Notes: generated from the sequence alone by a model not told the origin. Shown: positions 28,882 to 38,348, counted from the first letter of the stretch. The stretch: 64,000 nt of DNA from Moraxella oculi (GCF_023336735.1 NZ_JAMBAQ010000010.1:1-64000), one strand, 5' to 3'. Numbers and translations: made by a program.

Positions 28882-29745
28882 ATTCAAACTCTCTAGCATA
28901 TTCATGCGAAATACCCCAGCATTCACCCCTTCATTTTGGCGAAAAAATTTACCGAAATGGGTGCCATCAACAAAGCCTAGCATTTCACCAATGGTATTGA
29001 TGGAGTGCTGACTGTGTGCAAGCAACCGCTTAGATTCTAATAAAATTCGATCATTAATCAACCTTTTGGCAGACTTTTGAGCATGGGTTTGGCAGGTGGT
29101 ATTTAGTGTTTTGGGTGTGCAAGCTAATTTATCGGCATAATACTTAACTTGATGGCATTCAAAAAGATGACACTCTAACAATGCCAAAAATATCAAATAT
29201 CTTCGATGACTGGCGTCAACAGGAGGTGCTGGCATGCCAAAATACACCTGCAATCGATGTAAAAAAGCAGCCAGCTGCGATTGTAAGATGGCAATTTTTA
29301 ACATGTGGTTATCAGTGTTTTTACCGCAATCAAACAGCTTGATGAACGCAGCCATTTCCGCCTTTCCATCATCATCAAAAATTTGGACATTTGGCAAGTG
29401 ATCAATATCAATGCCCCTAGGCAAAAATTCATCTCGCCATGCCAAAATATAAGCATCTGCCTGATCACTCATGGACAGCTGATGCAAAGTGTTCGGCGGT
29501 ATGAGTATCGCCTGCCCTACTGTCAAACACCTCTCTTGAAAGTCAATCATGTGCCATGCCGTACCTTGCGTGCAATAAAACCATACCCAAAATTCAAAAC
29601 GATGCAGCCGCTCTAATTGCCCAAGCAATGCTTGAGAATGAGCATCATCACTGGTGGCAAATTGACGAAATGAACCGCAATTAAATTGTTGATTTGGCGA
29701 TTTGGTTTGAATGTTAACAATGGTAATGGGTTTCATTTTTACCAT
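28858..29745 (-). CDS. AraC-family transcriptional regulator
   Basis: A 295-residue regulator. The N-terminal half is a cupin-like sensing domain (WMFYCTQGTAWHMIDF-type region, then VGQAILIPPNTLHQLS). The C-terminal third holds two helix-turn-helix units, LACTPKTLNTTCQTHAQKSA and GEMLGFVDGTHFGKFFRQ. It is divergent from the MFS/HlyD efflux pair at 29829-32600, whose promoter it shares, so control of that pump is the simplest inference. The convergent lldD is a less likely target. The ligand is unknown. Confidence 0.85.
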   Translation of the reverse strand: MVKMKPITIVNIQTKSPNQQFNCGSFRQFATSDDAHSQALLGQLERLHRFEFWVWFYCTQGTAWHMIDFQERCLTVGQAILIPPNTLHQLSMSDQADAYILAWRDEFLPRGIDIDHLPNVQIFDDDGKAEMAAFIKLFDCGKNTDNHMLKIAILQSQLAAFLHRLQVYFGMPAPPVDASHRRYLIFLALLECHLFECHQVKYYADKLACTPKTLNTTCQTHAQKSAKRLINDRILLESKRLLAHSQHSINTIGEMLGFVDGTHFGKFFRQNEGVNAGVFRMNMLESLNKNPKNLT

Positions 29746-29828
29746 AAAAAAGTTAGAATTTTACCTATTTTAACTTAATTTTTTATTTTAAAATAGCCAA
29801 AATTTTACGCATCACTTTTTTTTCATTC

Positions 29829-31427
29829 ATGGCACTCCAAGACAACGGCTACATCTATAAAGCCGATGAGAAGCCTTTTATGGCAGGCTCACCAGCATCG
29901 CCCATGCACACAAGCGGACGCAAAATCGCTTATGTCATCATTGGCATTCTATTGATTTTTTGTGCAGGATTACAAAACGGTCTGATGATTGTTAATATCG
30001 CCCAAGTGCGTGGCGAACTTGGCTTGAGCGTCATGCAAGGCGTATGGGTGCAATCAGCCTATTTAATGAGCAATGCCGTGATGGGCATGATGTGGCTAAA
30101 AATTCGCCAACATTATTCCTTACAAAAATTCGTTCGCTGGACTTTGGTACTGATGTTCATCAGCAACATACTACAAGCCTTCGGCGGTCAATTTGAATTG
30201 GAAATCATTGCACGCTTCATCATGGGCGTAGGCACTAGCGGACTTTTGACTCTTGGCATGTTCTATGCCATGCAGACCTTTCGTGCAGGCAGTGCACTCA
30301 TTCCCTTAGCATTGTCAGCAGGTCTCATGCAAGCGGTAACCAGTCTTTGCTACATGATATCACCCACAATTCTTGCAGATGGCAATTTAAACGCCATTTT
30401 CATATTTCAGCTTGGAATCACTCTGATCTGTTTGTCGGCGGTGATATACTTACCCTTACCCAGAGGGTATCATGAAGCATCTTTGACATGGCGTGATTGG
30501 CTTAGTTTTGGAGTATTTGCAGTAGGATTGGCATTGCTTTGTGGCTATTTAAGCCTTGGTAACTTGGTTTGGTGGAGTACAAACTGGCTTGGTTGGTTAT
30601 TGGCAGGTGGTGTGGGATTCACAGCTCTGGCCTTATGGCTTGAAGCCCAAAGGAAGAACCCTCTCATTGACTGGCATTGGATTTCAGCACGACAAATCGC
30701 CTCTTTTTTGCTGATGGCAATGATGACAAGGGTATTCACCACCGAACAGACAGTAGGTGCTGGTGGCGTACTCGCCTTGATGGGGTTCAATACTGAACAA
30801 CTGTATCACTATTATGCCATCATCTTTATTGCTTCACTGGCTGGCCTGGTCATGAGCATCATCACCCTTAACCCAACAGACATTCGTCGCAATACCATGA
30901 TCGCCCTACTATTGATGGCAATCGGTGCCTATTTGGACATTGGCGTATCCACTCAGACACCTGCCACACACTTTTATGCCAGTCAAGCATTGATGGCCTT
31001 TGCTACTTTTTATTTTTCAGGTCCTGTCATGCTTGAAGGCATGGTGCGTGCGATTGCTTCAGGGCTTGAACAAATCGCAGGATTCATCGCCATTTATTCA
31101 GCAACACAAGTACTTGGCGGACTGCTTGGCAACGCCATTTTTGGTGCTTATGTTCAAATTCAAACTCAATATCATTTACAACAATTAACCACAAACATCG
31201 TCATAGACAACGGCATCATTCATACCCAAAACATCAAACAATCCATGCAATACGCCATCTTTGAGGCAAAAATCCTAGCATATAACGATTTGTTTTTTTG
31301 GATTTGGGTATTTGCCAGCTTAGGCTTTATGATTTGTTTTGTATTTTGGGCGTATCGTCGCCATCAAGGCATTAATGTGCTGGAAGTTGAAATGCAAAAA
31401 TTAAAAGCCCGTCTTGCAAAAAGTTAA
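29829..31427 (+). CDS. MFS multidrug transporter, EmrB/DHA2-like
   Basis: A 532-residue inner-membrane protein with about 14 hydrophobic segments, as in the DHA2 (EmrB/QacA) drug:proton antiporters. Helix 1 starts at AYVIIGILLIFCAGLQNG and the MFS loop region lies around FIMGVGTSGLLTLGMF. The C-terminal QQLTTNIVIDNGIIHTQN stretch is periplasmic between the last two helices. A membrane-fusion partner gene follows 30 bases later. No outer-membrane channel is encoded nearby, so the pair would need a TolC-type protein from elsewhere. Substrate unknown. The family signature is weaker than in EmrB itself. Confidence 0.85.
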   Translation: MALQDNGYIYKADEKPFMAGSPASPMHTSGRKIAYVIIGILLIFCAGLQNGLMIVNIAQVRGELGLSVMQGVWVQSAYLMSNAVMGMMWLKIRQHYSLQKFVRWTLVLMFISNILQAFGGQFELEIIARFIMGVGTSGLLTLGMFYAMQTFRAGSALIPLALSAGLMQAVTSLCYMISPTILADGNLNAIFIFQLGITLICLSAVIYLPLPRGYHEASLTWRDWLSFGVFAVGLALLCGYLSLGNLVWWSTNWLGWLLAGGVGFTALALWLEAQRKNPLIDWHWISARQIASFLLMAMMTRVFTTEQTVGAGGVLALMGFNTEQLYHYYAIIFIASLAGLVMSIITLNPTDIRRNTMIALLLMAIGAYLDIGVSTQTPATHFYASQALMAFATFYFSGPVMLEGMVRAIASGLEQIAGFIAIYSATQVLGGLLGNAIFGAYVQIQTQYHLQQLTTNIVIDNGIIHTQNIKQSMQYAIFEAKILAYNDLFFWIWVFASLGFMICFVFWAYRRHQGINVLEVEMQKLKARLAKS

Positions 31428-31457
31428 CATTCCTAACCACACATGTAAGGAATCATC

Positions 31458-32600
31458 ATGACAACCAACTCACACAATCAAACAAGCAGCGACACCGATT
31501 CGCTTGATAAGACAACTCAAAGCACAGCAACGGACCCCACAGCCACCCAAGAAGGTTGGCAACCCAAAAAGAAATCACCCGCCAAAAAAATTCTAGTGCT
31601 TGGACTGATCATTGCAGGCATATTGGGCATTTTATACGCTTATCATTTGCCACCATTTTCCCCAAAATTCATCGAAACCAATAATGCCTATGTGCGTGGT
31701 AAACCCGTACAAGTTTCTCCCAAAGTGGCAGGCTACATCAAAGAAATATTGGTACAGGACTATCAATGGGTGGAAAAAAATCAGGTCTTGGCTCAAATTG
31801 AAACCGATCAGTTTAAAATGAAAGTCGCCCAAGCAAAAGCAGGCTTAATTTCTCAAGAAAATGCACTTGGTAAAATCAAGCAGGCTCAAAACTCTGCTAA
31901 TGCCAATATCGCCATGGCGGATGCTAATATTGAATCAGCAAAAGCAACCCTTGCTAATGCACAGGTACAATTTGACAGAATGCGTAAGCTGCTATCTGCC
32001 GATGCCATATCTCGCCAAGAATATGACAACGCCCAAGTTGCCCTTAAAAAAGCTCAATCCACTCTTAAACAAGCAACCGCCCAAAAACAAAGTGCCCTTC
32101 AAGAACTTGCGAATGTAGGCGTCAATAAACAAGGCAATATTGTTGCCATTGACAATGCCAAAACAGGACTTGAACTTGCCGAATTAGAATTGTCATACAC
32201 CACGATTAAAGCCCCCATCTCAGGACAGCTGGGTGAAATCATGGCAAAACAAGGTCAGCTGGTGAGCGTAGGAACCAATCTGATGAGCATTGTTCCACCT
32301 GAACATTGGCTCATTGCCAATATCAAAGAAACAGAAGTCGCAAGCATTGCGATTGGGCAACCAGCACGCATTGAAATTGATGCCTTAGGCGGTAAGCAAG
32401 TACTGACTGGCAAGGTGGTACAAATTGCCCCTGCCACAGGTTCAGAATTTAGCACCCAAAAAACCGACCCAAGCACAGGTAATTTCATCAAAATCACCCA
32501 AAGAATACCTGTAAAAATTGAATTTGATGCCAATCAACCAACCGTTAACCAAATTAGCATTGGCATGTCAGCCAGAGTACAGATTGATAAAATTCACTGA
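31458..32600 (+). CDS. HlyD/EmrA-family membrane fusion protein
   Basis: A 380-residue periplasmic adaptor with a Ser/Thr-rich cytoplasmic N-terminus, one transmembrane helix (about residues 43-61), and a split biotinyl-lipoyl domain (TNNAYVRGKPVQVSPKVAG... and LSYTTIKAPISGQLG). Between the halves is a long alpha-helical hairpin rich in Gln/Ala (about 125-220), and a C-terminal beta domain follows. It should bridge the MFS transporter encoded just upstream to an outer-membrane channel. AAGGAATCATC precedes the ATG. A terminator ends the operon. Confidence 0.92.
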   Translation: MTTNSHNQTSSDTDSLDKTTQSTATDPTATQEGWQPKKKSPAKKILVLGLIIAGILGILYAYHLPPFSPKFIETNNAYVRGKPVQVSPKVAGYIKEILVQDYQWVEKNQVLAQIETDQFKMKVAQAKAGLISQENALGKIKQAQNSANANIAMADANIESAKATLANAQVQFDRMRKLLSADAISRQEYDNAQVALKKAQSTLKQATAQKQSALQELANVGVNKQGNIVAIDNAKTGLELAELELSYTTIKAPISGQLGEIMAKQGQLVSVGTNLMSIVPPEHWLIANIKETEVASIAIGQPARIEIDALGGKQVLTGKVVQIAPATGSEFSTQKTDPSTGNFIKITQRIPVKIEFDANQPTVNQISIGMSARVQIDKIH

Positions 32601-32602
32601 TA

Positions 32603-32630
32603 AAAACCCCCTCTAAAAAAGAGGGGGTTT
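32603..32630 (+). terminator. Terminator after the efflux operon
   Basis: Arms AACCCCCTC / GAGGGGGTT with an AT-only loop, preceded by AAAA and followed by T, between the convergent adaptor gene and ppiD. Confidence 0.85.
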
Positions 32631-32646
32631 ACCTTATATCATTCTT

Positions 32647-34485
32647 TTATCTTAGAATGTTCCGATTAATTGCCACATCATTTGTATTTTTTAGATACCA
32701 AATATAATCCGATAATTGGTCCTGCCCAATATTATCTCGAATCATCATCGCCGCTTGTGCTCTTTGGTTGGCAGAAAGCTGTGCAGTCGCTTGCATGCTG
32801 ACTGGTCCACCAACAATCACACTCGCACCGTCATCTGTCTTGACCGCCCAAACATCGTCAGCCCCAGAATTATGTAAAAACAGCCCAGAACGCTCTTGAG
32901 GTAAAAGGCGTGGATTTTGGCGTGCGATGATGCCAAAATGAGTACTGGGCGTCATTAGGGAGCGGACACCATTCTTTTTGGCTTCATCAGCAAGCCTATT
33001 GGCAGCATCAAATGCAAGCTGTATGGCTTTTTGCTGGGTCAGTCGCACTTTGATGTCATCGCTTGCTTGTGCCAAAGTCAAAGTTTTGGGTTCTTGATGA
33101 TTAGATGGTTGCACCCAAACAGTTTTATCACCTAAAGTGATGTTGGCACTCACCGCCTGATCTTCAATCGTAAACTCATCGAATGCCGCTGCAATGACCG
33201 CAGGTTGTGATAAGACAGTATGATTATCTTGCTTTGGATAGTTCTTGATAGACTTAGCTTCCAGACCTGTTTGCATGGCAATGTCTGAGATACCCATACC
33301 ATCAGTAGCCATCGTATTGATTTTTTCAATCAGATCATTATAGGCAATCTGTCGCTGATTACGCATCGCCATCTGCACCAGCTCATCATGCACGCTGTCA
33401 ATCGTCAGACTGCCCGCTTTGGTCAATTTAAAGAATTGATAACCAAATTTTGTCTTGACAGGACGACTGACCTCACCGACTTTTAGACCCGACAATGCCA
33501 GATTTACCTCTGCTGCGTCGTTACCGAACACCGAAGGATTATACTGACCAATATACCCCCCAGACTCACCACTTGGGTCATCAGAGTAAGATTTGGCAAG
33601 CTCTTCAAACGACTCGCCTGCATCAAGCTTGGCTTGAACCTCATTTGCTCTATTTTGAGCATCAGCACCAGAAAGCAAAATTTGTGCAAGCTCTCGACCA
33701 TCTGACACGCCATTTTTTTCTAAGTACACATCAAATTGTGCAGCAATATCAGCTTGGGTCGGCGGATCAATCTTAACATCATTGGGCGATAATTCAATGT
33801 AGGACAAATCCACTGATTCTGGTTGCACCAAAGCATCTTTATTGGCATTATAATAGTCATCAATCTCTGCTTGTGAAACACTCACTGATTGGGCATAATC
33901 TTGCCAATTCAGACGATGCACCCAAATCTCACGAGTTTCAGACTGCAAATCAAGCAAACGACTGATTTGTTCATCAGGATAAATCGCAGTACCCAAAATA
34001 CCTGCGGTCAATTGACGAATGTTTAATTGTGTGCGAAATCTTTGGAACAACTCATCTTTAGTCAGATGATTTTGCTGCAAAAACATTGCAAAAATATCAT
34101 TAGAAAATTGCCCATTTTGATGAAAGCTTTCGTCTTGAGCAATCAGGCGACTGATTTGCTCATCTGATATTGCCATGCCTAAAACATGTGCTTGGTTTTG
34201 TAATAATGCACGACCTACCAGCGTTTCAATCACCTCATCAACCAATACCTCTTCACGAATCATACTGGCATCATTGGTTTGTAACAACTGTGTACGATAA
34301 CGATTAAGCTCGGATTGAAATTCATTCAGACCAATCGAAGCATCACCCACCCGAATCACTTCATGCGAGCCTAGTGCGCCACCCCCACCAATGCCCTGAA
34401 CACCCAAAAATGCCATAGGCACCAAAATCAGCCCCATCGTAATCCGACCTGGCCAGCTTTGCAAAAAATTACGCAATTTTTCCAT
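32647..34485 (-). CDS. ppiD: Membrane-anchored periplasmic folding factor PpiD
   Basis: A 612-residue protein with one N-terminal membrane anchor (about residues 14-32, ITMGLILVPMAFLGVQG), a SurA-like N-terminal chaperone region (about 35-200), and one parvulin domain (about 230-340, with DPSGESGGYIGQYN and KTKFGYQFFKL). A C-terminal chaperone extension follows. PpiD sits at the SecYEG exit and works with YfgM, encoded at 9219-10001. The hupB-like gene upstream gives the common hup-ppiD order. Confidence 0.94.
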   Translation of the reverse strand: MEKLRNFLQSWPGRITMGLILVPMAFLGVQGIGGGGALGSHEVIRVGDASIGLNEFQSELNRYRTQLLQTNDASMIREEVLVDEVIETLVGRALLQNQAHVLGMAISDEQISRLIAQDESFHQNGQFSNDIFAMFLQQNHLTKDELFQRFRTQLNIRQLTAGILGTAIYPDEQISRLLDLQSETREIWVHRLNWQDYAQSVSVSQAEIDDYYNANKDALVQPESVDLSYIELSPNDVKIDPPTQADIAAQFDVYLEKNGVSDGRELAQILLSGADAQNRANEVQAKLDAGESFEELAKSYSDDPSGESGGYIGQYNPSVFGNDAAEVNLALSGLKVGEVSRPVKTKFGYQFFKLTKAGSLTIDSVHDELVQMAMRNQRQIAYNDLIEKINTMATDGMGISDIAMQTGLEAKSIKNYPKQDNHTVLSQPAVIAAAFDEFTIEDQAVSANITLGDKTVWVQPSNHQEPKTLTLAQASDDIKVRLTQQKAIQLAFDAANRLADEAKKNGVRSLMTPSTHFGIIARQNPRLLPQERSGLFLHNSGADDVWAVKTDDGASVIVGGPVSMQATAQLSANQRAQAAMMIRDNIGQDQLSDYIWYLKNTNDVAINRNILR

Positions 34486-34607
34486 AACAAATCACTTTTT
34501 TCATCTACAAAATAAACCTTATCATAATACGCTAAAAAGACCAAATACTCAAAATTTTTTCGCATTTTTATGAAAAAAATTATTAAAGACTGCCTACCAG
34601 AAAAATA

Positions 34608-34637
34608 ACAAAACACCCCTTGTTAACCAAGAGGTGT
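34608..34637 (-). terminator. Terminator after the HU gene
   Basis: On the minus strand ACACCTCTTG / CAAGGGGTGT (one mismatch) with loop GTTAA is followed by TTTTG. It separates hupB from ppiD. Confidence 0.7.
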
Positions 34638-34695
34638 CAAAGCCGTTATTGCTTAAGAATGTTAGTTTTGTTGGCTACTTTAATCAGTGCGTCAA

Positions 34696-34968
34696 TCAGT
34701 TGACCGCATCTTTAAAGACTTTACCAGCTTTAAAGCTAGGAATTTTACTGGCAGCGATTTGTAGCGGTTCGCCAGTTTTTGGATTGCGGCCACTGCGTGC
34801 AGCACGCTCTTTGATGCTAAAAGTACCAAAGCCAACCAATGCCACATTATCGCCACGCACCAATGCGTCTTGCACACTTGAAGTGAAAGCATTTAGTGCT
34901 TTTGCGGCTTGGTCTTTGGTCAGACCCGCTTCGTTTGCAATTGCATCAATCAATTCTGACTTATTCAT
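34696..34968 (-). CDS. hupB: DNA-binding protein HU
   Basis: A 90-residue histone-like protein that bends and compacts DNA. It begins [16 protein letters not shown], and the DNA-contacting arm region [18 protein letters not shown] and the end GKVFKDAV are canonical. The ATG at 34968 is preferred because GAGGA precedes it and the length is exactly that of HU; a longer frame upstream is not needed. It has a well-formed promoter (35037-35065) and lies before ppiD, as in E. coli (hupB-ppiD). Confidence 0.97.
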   Translation of the reverse strand: MNKSELIDAIANEAGLTKDQAAKALNAFTSSVQDALVRGDNVALVGFGTFSIKERAARSGRNPKTGEPLQIAASKIPSFKAGKVFKDAVN

Positions 34969-35036
34969 GATCAGTTCCTCAAGATTAAGTGAAATAAAAA
35001 TTATCAATAAGCACAAGAGTGCCTATCGCCTAGTGC

Positions 35037-35065
35037 ATTGTATGATTATCATTGATCATTTACAA
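35037..35065 (-). promoter_or_regulatory. Promoter of the HU gene
   Basis: On the minus strand TTGTAA (35060-35065) is followed after 17 bases by TACAAT (35037-35042). The leader to the hupB ATG would be about 62 bases. Confidence 0.7.
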
Positions 35066-35334
35066 GGGGATAAGCATAAAAATATCATAAAATTTACAAA
35101 AAACAGTAAAATTTTGGCAAAGTTTGCTAAAAAACTCTTGTTTAACAGTCATCATTCATCTCATCGACCGACACATCATGATGAACATGGGTTTTGTGAT
35201 GGGTTTTGTTATATGATAAAAATGATGGCAGCATGCAAGCGAATTGATATCAAGCGAATTGATATGATTTTATGTAGTTTCGGCTAAAAATCGTAGCTTT
35301 TTGCAAAAATCTGTAATTTTTTCACACAGTCATT
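35066..35334. other. Intergenic region between hupB and the SCP2-domain gene
   Basis: The full gap is 34969-35426. Apart from the two divergent promoters and one tandem 15-base repeat (35236-35265), I see no open frame with a ribosome-binding site, no RNA gene and no terminator here. It is strongly AT-rich. Confidence 0.5.
35236..35265. repeat. Perfect tandem duplication of 15 bases
   Basis: CAAGCGAATTGATAT occurs twice with no spacer (35236-35250 and 35251-35265). It lies about 70 bases before the -35 of the next gene's promoter. It may be a replication-slippage duplication or a doubled protein-binding site. Confidence 0.85.
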
Positions 35335-35362
35335 TTGTTTTTTAGTCTTTTTAGGATACAAT
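35335..35362 (+). promoter_or_regulatory. Promoter of the SCP2-domain gene
   Basis: TTGTTT (35335-35340), 16-base spacer, TACAAT (35357-35362). It would give a leader of about 58 bases to the ATG at 35427. Confidence 0.55.
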
Positions 35363-35426
35363 CACTCAAACATTAACAACGATTTTAAGTGTTAAACCTC
35401 ACTTAAAACAATTTTAGGACGATTTC

Positions 35427-36131
35427 ATGGCAGATAACCAAATTTTTCAAAACTCTCCACAAACCCCCAACCAAAATACCCAGCAACAACCCACAGGGGT
35501 GATCTCACAAGGCGTATTAAGCGTGGTGCTGGTGTTTTTAGAATCAGCCATGACACTCATGCTTAGGTTTAATCCAAAATTACGCCAGCTTGCCTACCCT
35601 TTGGTTCAAAACAATACAGTAGTCAGCATCCGCACTTATCTGCCTCATGTGCAAATATTTGCCACTTTCAACCAGCATGGCATTTTGCTTGACACTCAAC
35701 TGCCTGACCATAAACACAGTGCAGACATCATGATCAGCGCATACAGCTTTGAGTTAGTAAACATGCTTAGTAGCCATAGCATACAAGCAGTAGAAAAGCT
35801 TCAAATTCGTGGCGACATTGTACAAGTCGCTCAGCTTAAAGAATTTCTAGTACAGCTTGGTATTGGTGGCGTGATTGATCAACTGTTGCGTAAATTTAGA
35901 AAAGCCCCTGAAAGCAAGCCCACAGCAGAAGATAAACTTAAAAAAATCAGCGAATTACAAGCTAAAATCTCTGAACAGTCTGATAAAATTGATGCCCTAA
36001 ACACTCAAAACATTCGTTTAAGCACACAGCTGACCGAAGCCCAAACCAAACAAAAAAGCACCTTTGCAGGATTCATCATCGCCAGCTTAATTGCCATCAT
36101 AGCCATTCTTTCACATTTTTTCATTGGGTAA
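35427..36131 (+). CDS. SCP2-domain (UbiJ-like) protein with coiled coil and C-terminal membrane anchor
   Basis: A 234-residue protein. A Gln/Asn/Pro-rich N-terminal tail (1-25) precedes an SCP2-like lipid-binding domain (about 30-155). The domain resembles UbiJ: LESAMTLMLRFNPKLRQLA at its start and ADIMISAYSFELVNML ... EKLQIRGDIVQVAQLKEFL at its end. A charged coiled coil follows (about 168-210), then one hydrophobic helix (212-232) at the very C-terminus, as in a tail-anchored protein. UbiJ helps gather ubiquinone-synthesis enzymes; whether this is a divergent UbiJ or a separate lipid-binding protein cannot be settled here, since ubiE/ubiB are not adjacent. It is monocistronic with its own promoter and terminator. 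Confidence 0.65.
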   Translation: MADNQIFQNSPQTPNQNTQQQPTGVISQGVLSVVLVFLESAMTLMLRFNPKLRQLAYPLVQNNTVVSIRTYLPHVQIFATFNQHGILLDTQLPDHKHSADIMISAYSFELVNMLSSHSIQAVEKLQIRGDIVQVAQLKEFLVQLGIGGVIDQLLRKFRKAPESKPTAEDKLKKISELQAKISEQSDKIDALNTQNIRLSTQLTEAQTKQKSTFAGFIIASLIAIIAILSHFFIG

Positions 36132-36141
36132 GTTAGCACCT

Positions 36142-36178
36142 AAAAAAGCGTATCTTGACATATGGATACGCTTTTTTT
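36142..36178 (+). terminator. Terminator after the SCP2-domain gene
   Basis: Arms AAAAAAGCGTATC / GATACGCTTTTTT with a 10-base loop and a long T-run, 10 bases after the stop codon. Confidence 0.9.
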
Positions 36179-36320
36179 AGGTCATTGTAAGTTGAAAAGC
36201 CGCCATCAATAACCACAGGCATTCATTTAAAAAATAACTTTAAATGAATGCCTAAAGAAAAGACATGATTTACTTTACCGATCCAAGAATTTGGCAAAAA
36301 TCAGTCCATCAACACAAAAT

Positions 36321-36353
36321 AATCTTGACCTATTTACTAGGAATTATTATAAT
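36321..36353 (+). promoter_or_regulatory. isc operon promoter with candidate IscR binding site
   Basis: TTGACC (36325-36330), 17-base spacer and perfect TATAAT (36348-36353). The stretch from 36321 to 36345 (CTTGACCTATTTACTAGG within it) resembles the type 1 IscR site of proteobacterial isc promoters, which overlaps the -35 in the same way. This suggests autorepression by cluster-bearing IscR. The rest of the 36179-36434 gap shows nothing else recognisable. Confidence 0.75.
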
Positions 36354-36434
36354 AAGCAACAATAATTTTTACGATTGATTTTCTTTTTTTGAGTTTGATG
36401 CACAAAAGCAACTGGGCGATATTAGGTATTTAAT

Positions 36435-36947
36435 ATGCGTTTAACCACTCGTGGCAGATATGCAGTAACTGCTTTACTTGACTTGGCGGTACAAGAAAAT
36501 CGTCATCAAGGTGCCGTTTCACTGTCTGACATTGCAAAACGCCAATCCATCTCCATCTCTTATCTTGAACAGCTATTTTCCAAGCTTCGCAAAAAAGGCT
36601 TGGTAAATAGCACGCGTGGTGCATCAGGTGGCTACCATCTTGCCAAGCCATTGCACGAGATTGATGTCATGAGCATCATTACCGCTGTTGATGAAAGTGT
36701 CAACGCAATGCAATGTGGCGGTAAAGGCGACTGTCAAGACGGTGCGATGTGCCTGACGCATGATTTATGGCATAACCTTTCTGCACATATTTCTGTCTAT
36801 TTGAGCAATGTTACGCTTGACCAGTTGCTACATTCAAAAAACACACAGCTCATCGCCGACCGCCAAGAGCATAAGATTCGCCACGAGAAAAATGATAAAA
36901 AAGATCAAATCAATACCATCAACTTAATTGGGATTAATCCAGCATGA
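36435..36947 (+). CDS. iscR: Iron-sulfur cluster regulator IscR
   Basis: A 170-residue Rrf2-family regulator. The winged helix opens with [18 protein letters not shown]. The [2Fe-2S] ligands are C94, C100 and C106 ([14 protein letters not shown]) with H109 next, matching the Cys3-His pattern of E. coli IscR. It senses cellular Fe-S demand and represses its own operon when loaded. iscS overlaps its stop by four bases (ATGA), so translation is probably coupled. The C-terminal tail is Lys/Asp/Asn-rich and unlikely to be structured. Confidence 0.97.
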   Translation: MRLTTRGRYAVTALLDLAVQENRHQGAVSLSDIAKRQSISISYLEQLFSKLRKKGLVNSTRGASGGYHLAKPLHEIDVMSIITAVDESVNAMQCGGKGDCQDGAMCLTHDLWHNLSAHISVYLSNVTLDQLLHSKNTQLIADRQEHKIRHEKNDKKDQINTINLIGINPA

Positions 36948-38167
36948 GCCAGCATTCCTTAATCTATCTAGACTACGCCGCCACTACTCCTGTTGCACAA
37001 GAAGTGGCAGATAAGATGGTGAACTACCTCACTTTTGACGGAGTTTTTGGTAACCCAGCCAGTCGTAGCCACGGCTTTGGTTGGCAAGCCGAAGAAGCAG
37101 TGGAAAACGCCCGCTTGCAGATTGCCGAAACGGTGGGTGCCGACCCAAGAGAAATTGTCTTTACCAGTGGTGCCACCGAATCAGACAATCTTGCCCTAAA
37201 AGGTGTGGCACATTTTTATCATCAAAAAGGCAAACACATCATCACAAGCAAGATTGAACATAAAGCCATTTTGGACACTTGTCGTCAGCTTGAAGAAGAA
37301 GGTTATGAAATCACCTATCTTGAACCCCAAGCGGGCACAGGCATCATCACGCCTAAGCAAGTTGAAGAAGCAATCAAAGAAGATACGATTTTAGTGAGTC
37401 TGATGGCGGTCAATAATGAACTTGGTACCATCACCGACATCGCAACGATTGGTGAGATTACTCGTAGTAGAGGCGTGTTGTTTCATGTTGATGGGGCTCA
37501 GGCTGTCGGTAAAATCAAAATCAATTTGGCTGACCTAAAAGTTGATTTGATGAGTTTTAGTGGTCATAAAATCTACGGCCCTAAAGGCATTGGGGCGTTG
37601 TATGTCAGCCGCAAACCCCGTGTACGCATCAAGGCTGAACAGCACGGCGGTGGACATGAGCGTGGCATGCGTTCTGGTACGCTTGCTACCCACCAAATTG
37701 TGGGGATGGGCGAGGCGTTTGCTTTATCCGCCAAACGCTTTGATGAAGACCACGCCCATATCAAAGCCTTGCGTGATAAGTTGTGGAATGGCTTGCAAGA
37801 TATTGAAGAAGTCTATTTAAATGGCAGCTTAGAGTACGGTGTACCCAATGTTTTGAATGTCAGCTTTAACTTTATTGAAGGTGAAAGCCTGATGATGAGC
37901 CTAAAAGACTTGGCGGTATCATCTGGTTCTGCGTGTACTTCTGCCACCCTAGAGCCGTCTTATGTGCTGCGTGCCATCGGTCGCCCTGATGAGCTTGCTC
38001 ACTCGTCCATTCGTTTTAGTTTTGGACGCTATACCACCGAAGCCGACATTGATGCGGTACTTGCTCAAATCAAAGATGCGGTCAATAAACTGCGGGAACT
38101 GTCGCCGCTGTGGGATATGTTCAAGGAAGGCGTAGATTTTAGTAAGGTTGAGTGGCAAGAGCATTAA
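36944..38167 (+). CDS. iscS: Cysteine desulfurase IscS
   Basis: A 407-residue PLP enzyme that takes sulfur from cysteine and passes it to IscU and other acceptors such as tRNA thiolation enzymes. The PLP lysine is in [12 protein letters not shown]. The mobile persulfide cysteine is in [14 protein letters not shown], and the C-terminal [18 protein letters not shown] matches IscS, which sets it apart from NifS/SufS. Length equals the family (404-407). It overlaps iscR by four bases and is followed by a 181-base gap before iscU. Confidence 0.98.
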   Translation: MSQHSLIYLDYAATTPVAQEVADKMVNYLTFDGVFGNPASRSHGFGWQAEEAVENARLQIAETVGADPREIVFTSGATESDNLALKGVAHFYHQKGKHIITSKIEHKAILDTCRQLEEEGYEITYLEPQAGTGIITPKQVEEAIKEDTILVSLMAVNNELGTITDIATIGEITRSRGVLFHVDGAQAVGKIKINLADLKVDLMSFSGHKIYGPKGIGALYVSRKPRVRIKAEQHGGGHERGMRSGTLATHQIVGMGEAFALSAKRFDEDHAHIKALRDKLWNGLQDIEEVYLNGSLEYGVPNVLNVSFNFIEGESLMMSLKDLAVSSGSACTSATLEPSYVLRAIGRPDELAHSSIRFSFGRYTTEADIDAVLAQIKDAVNKLRELSPLWDMFKEGVDFSKVEWQEH

Positions 38168-38205
38168 AAAGCACGCCAAAAAAGTACGCTAAACCTTAAC
38201 CAAAA

Positions 38206-38235
38206 AACGCCAATGGCAAATTAAAAATTGGCGTT
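38206..38235 (+). repeat. Hairpin in the iscS-iscU gap
   Basis: Perfect 9-base arms AACGCCAAT / ATTGGCGTT around a 12-base AT-rich loop. No T-run follows, so termination is unlikely. In E. coli the isc mRNA is cut between iscR and iscSUA by RyhB; here a hairpin between iscS and iscU might stabilise one part of the message. That role is inference. Confidence 0.55.
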
Positions 38236-38348
38236 CACCCAGCAGCCATAAAGTACTGGCAAATGATAAAAACACGGCTTTAACCAAACTGATAAAGCCA
38301 GTTAATTAAATATTTTAGGCAAATTTATTACCCAAAAGAGAGTAAACT

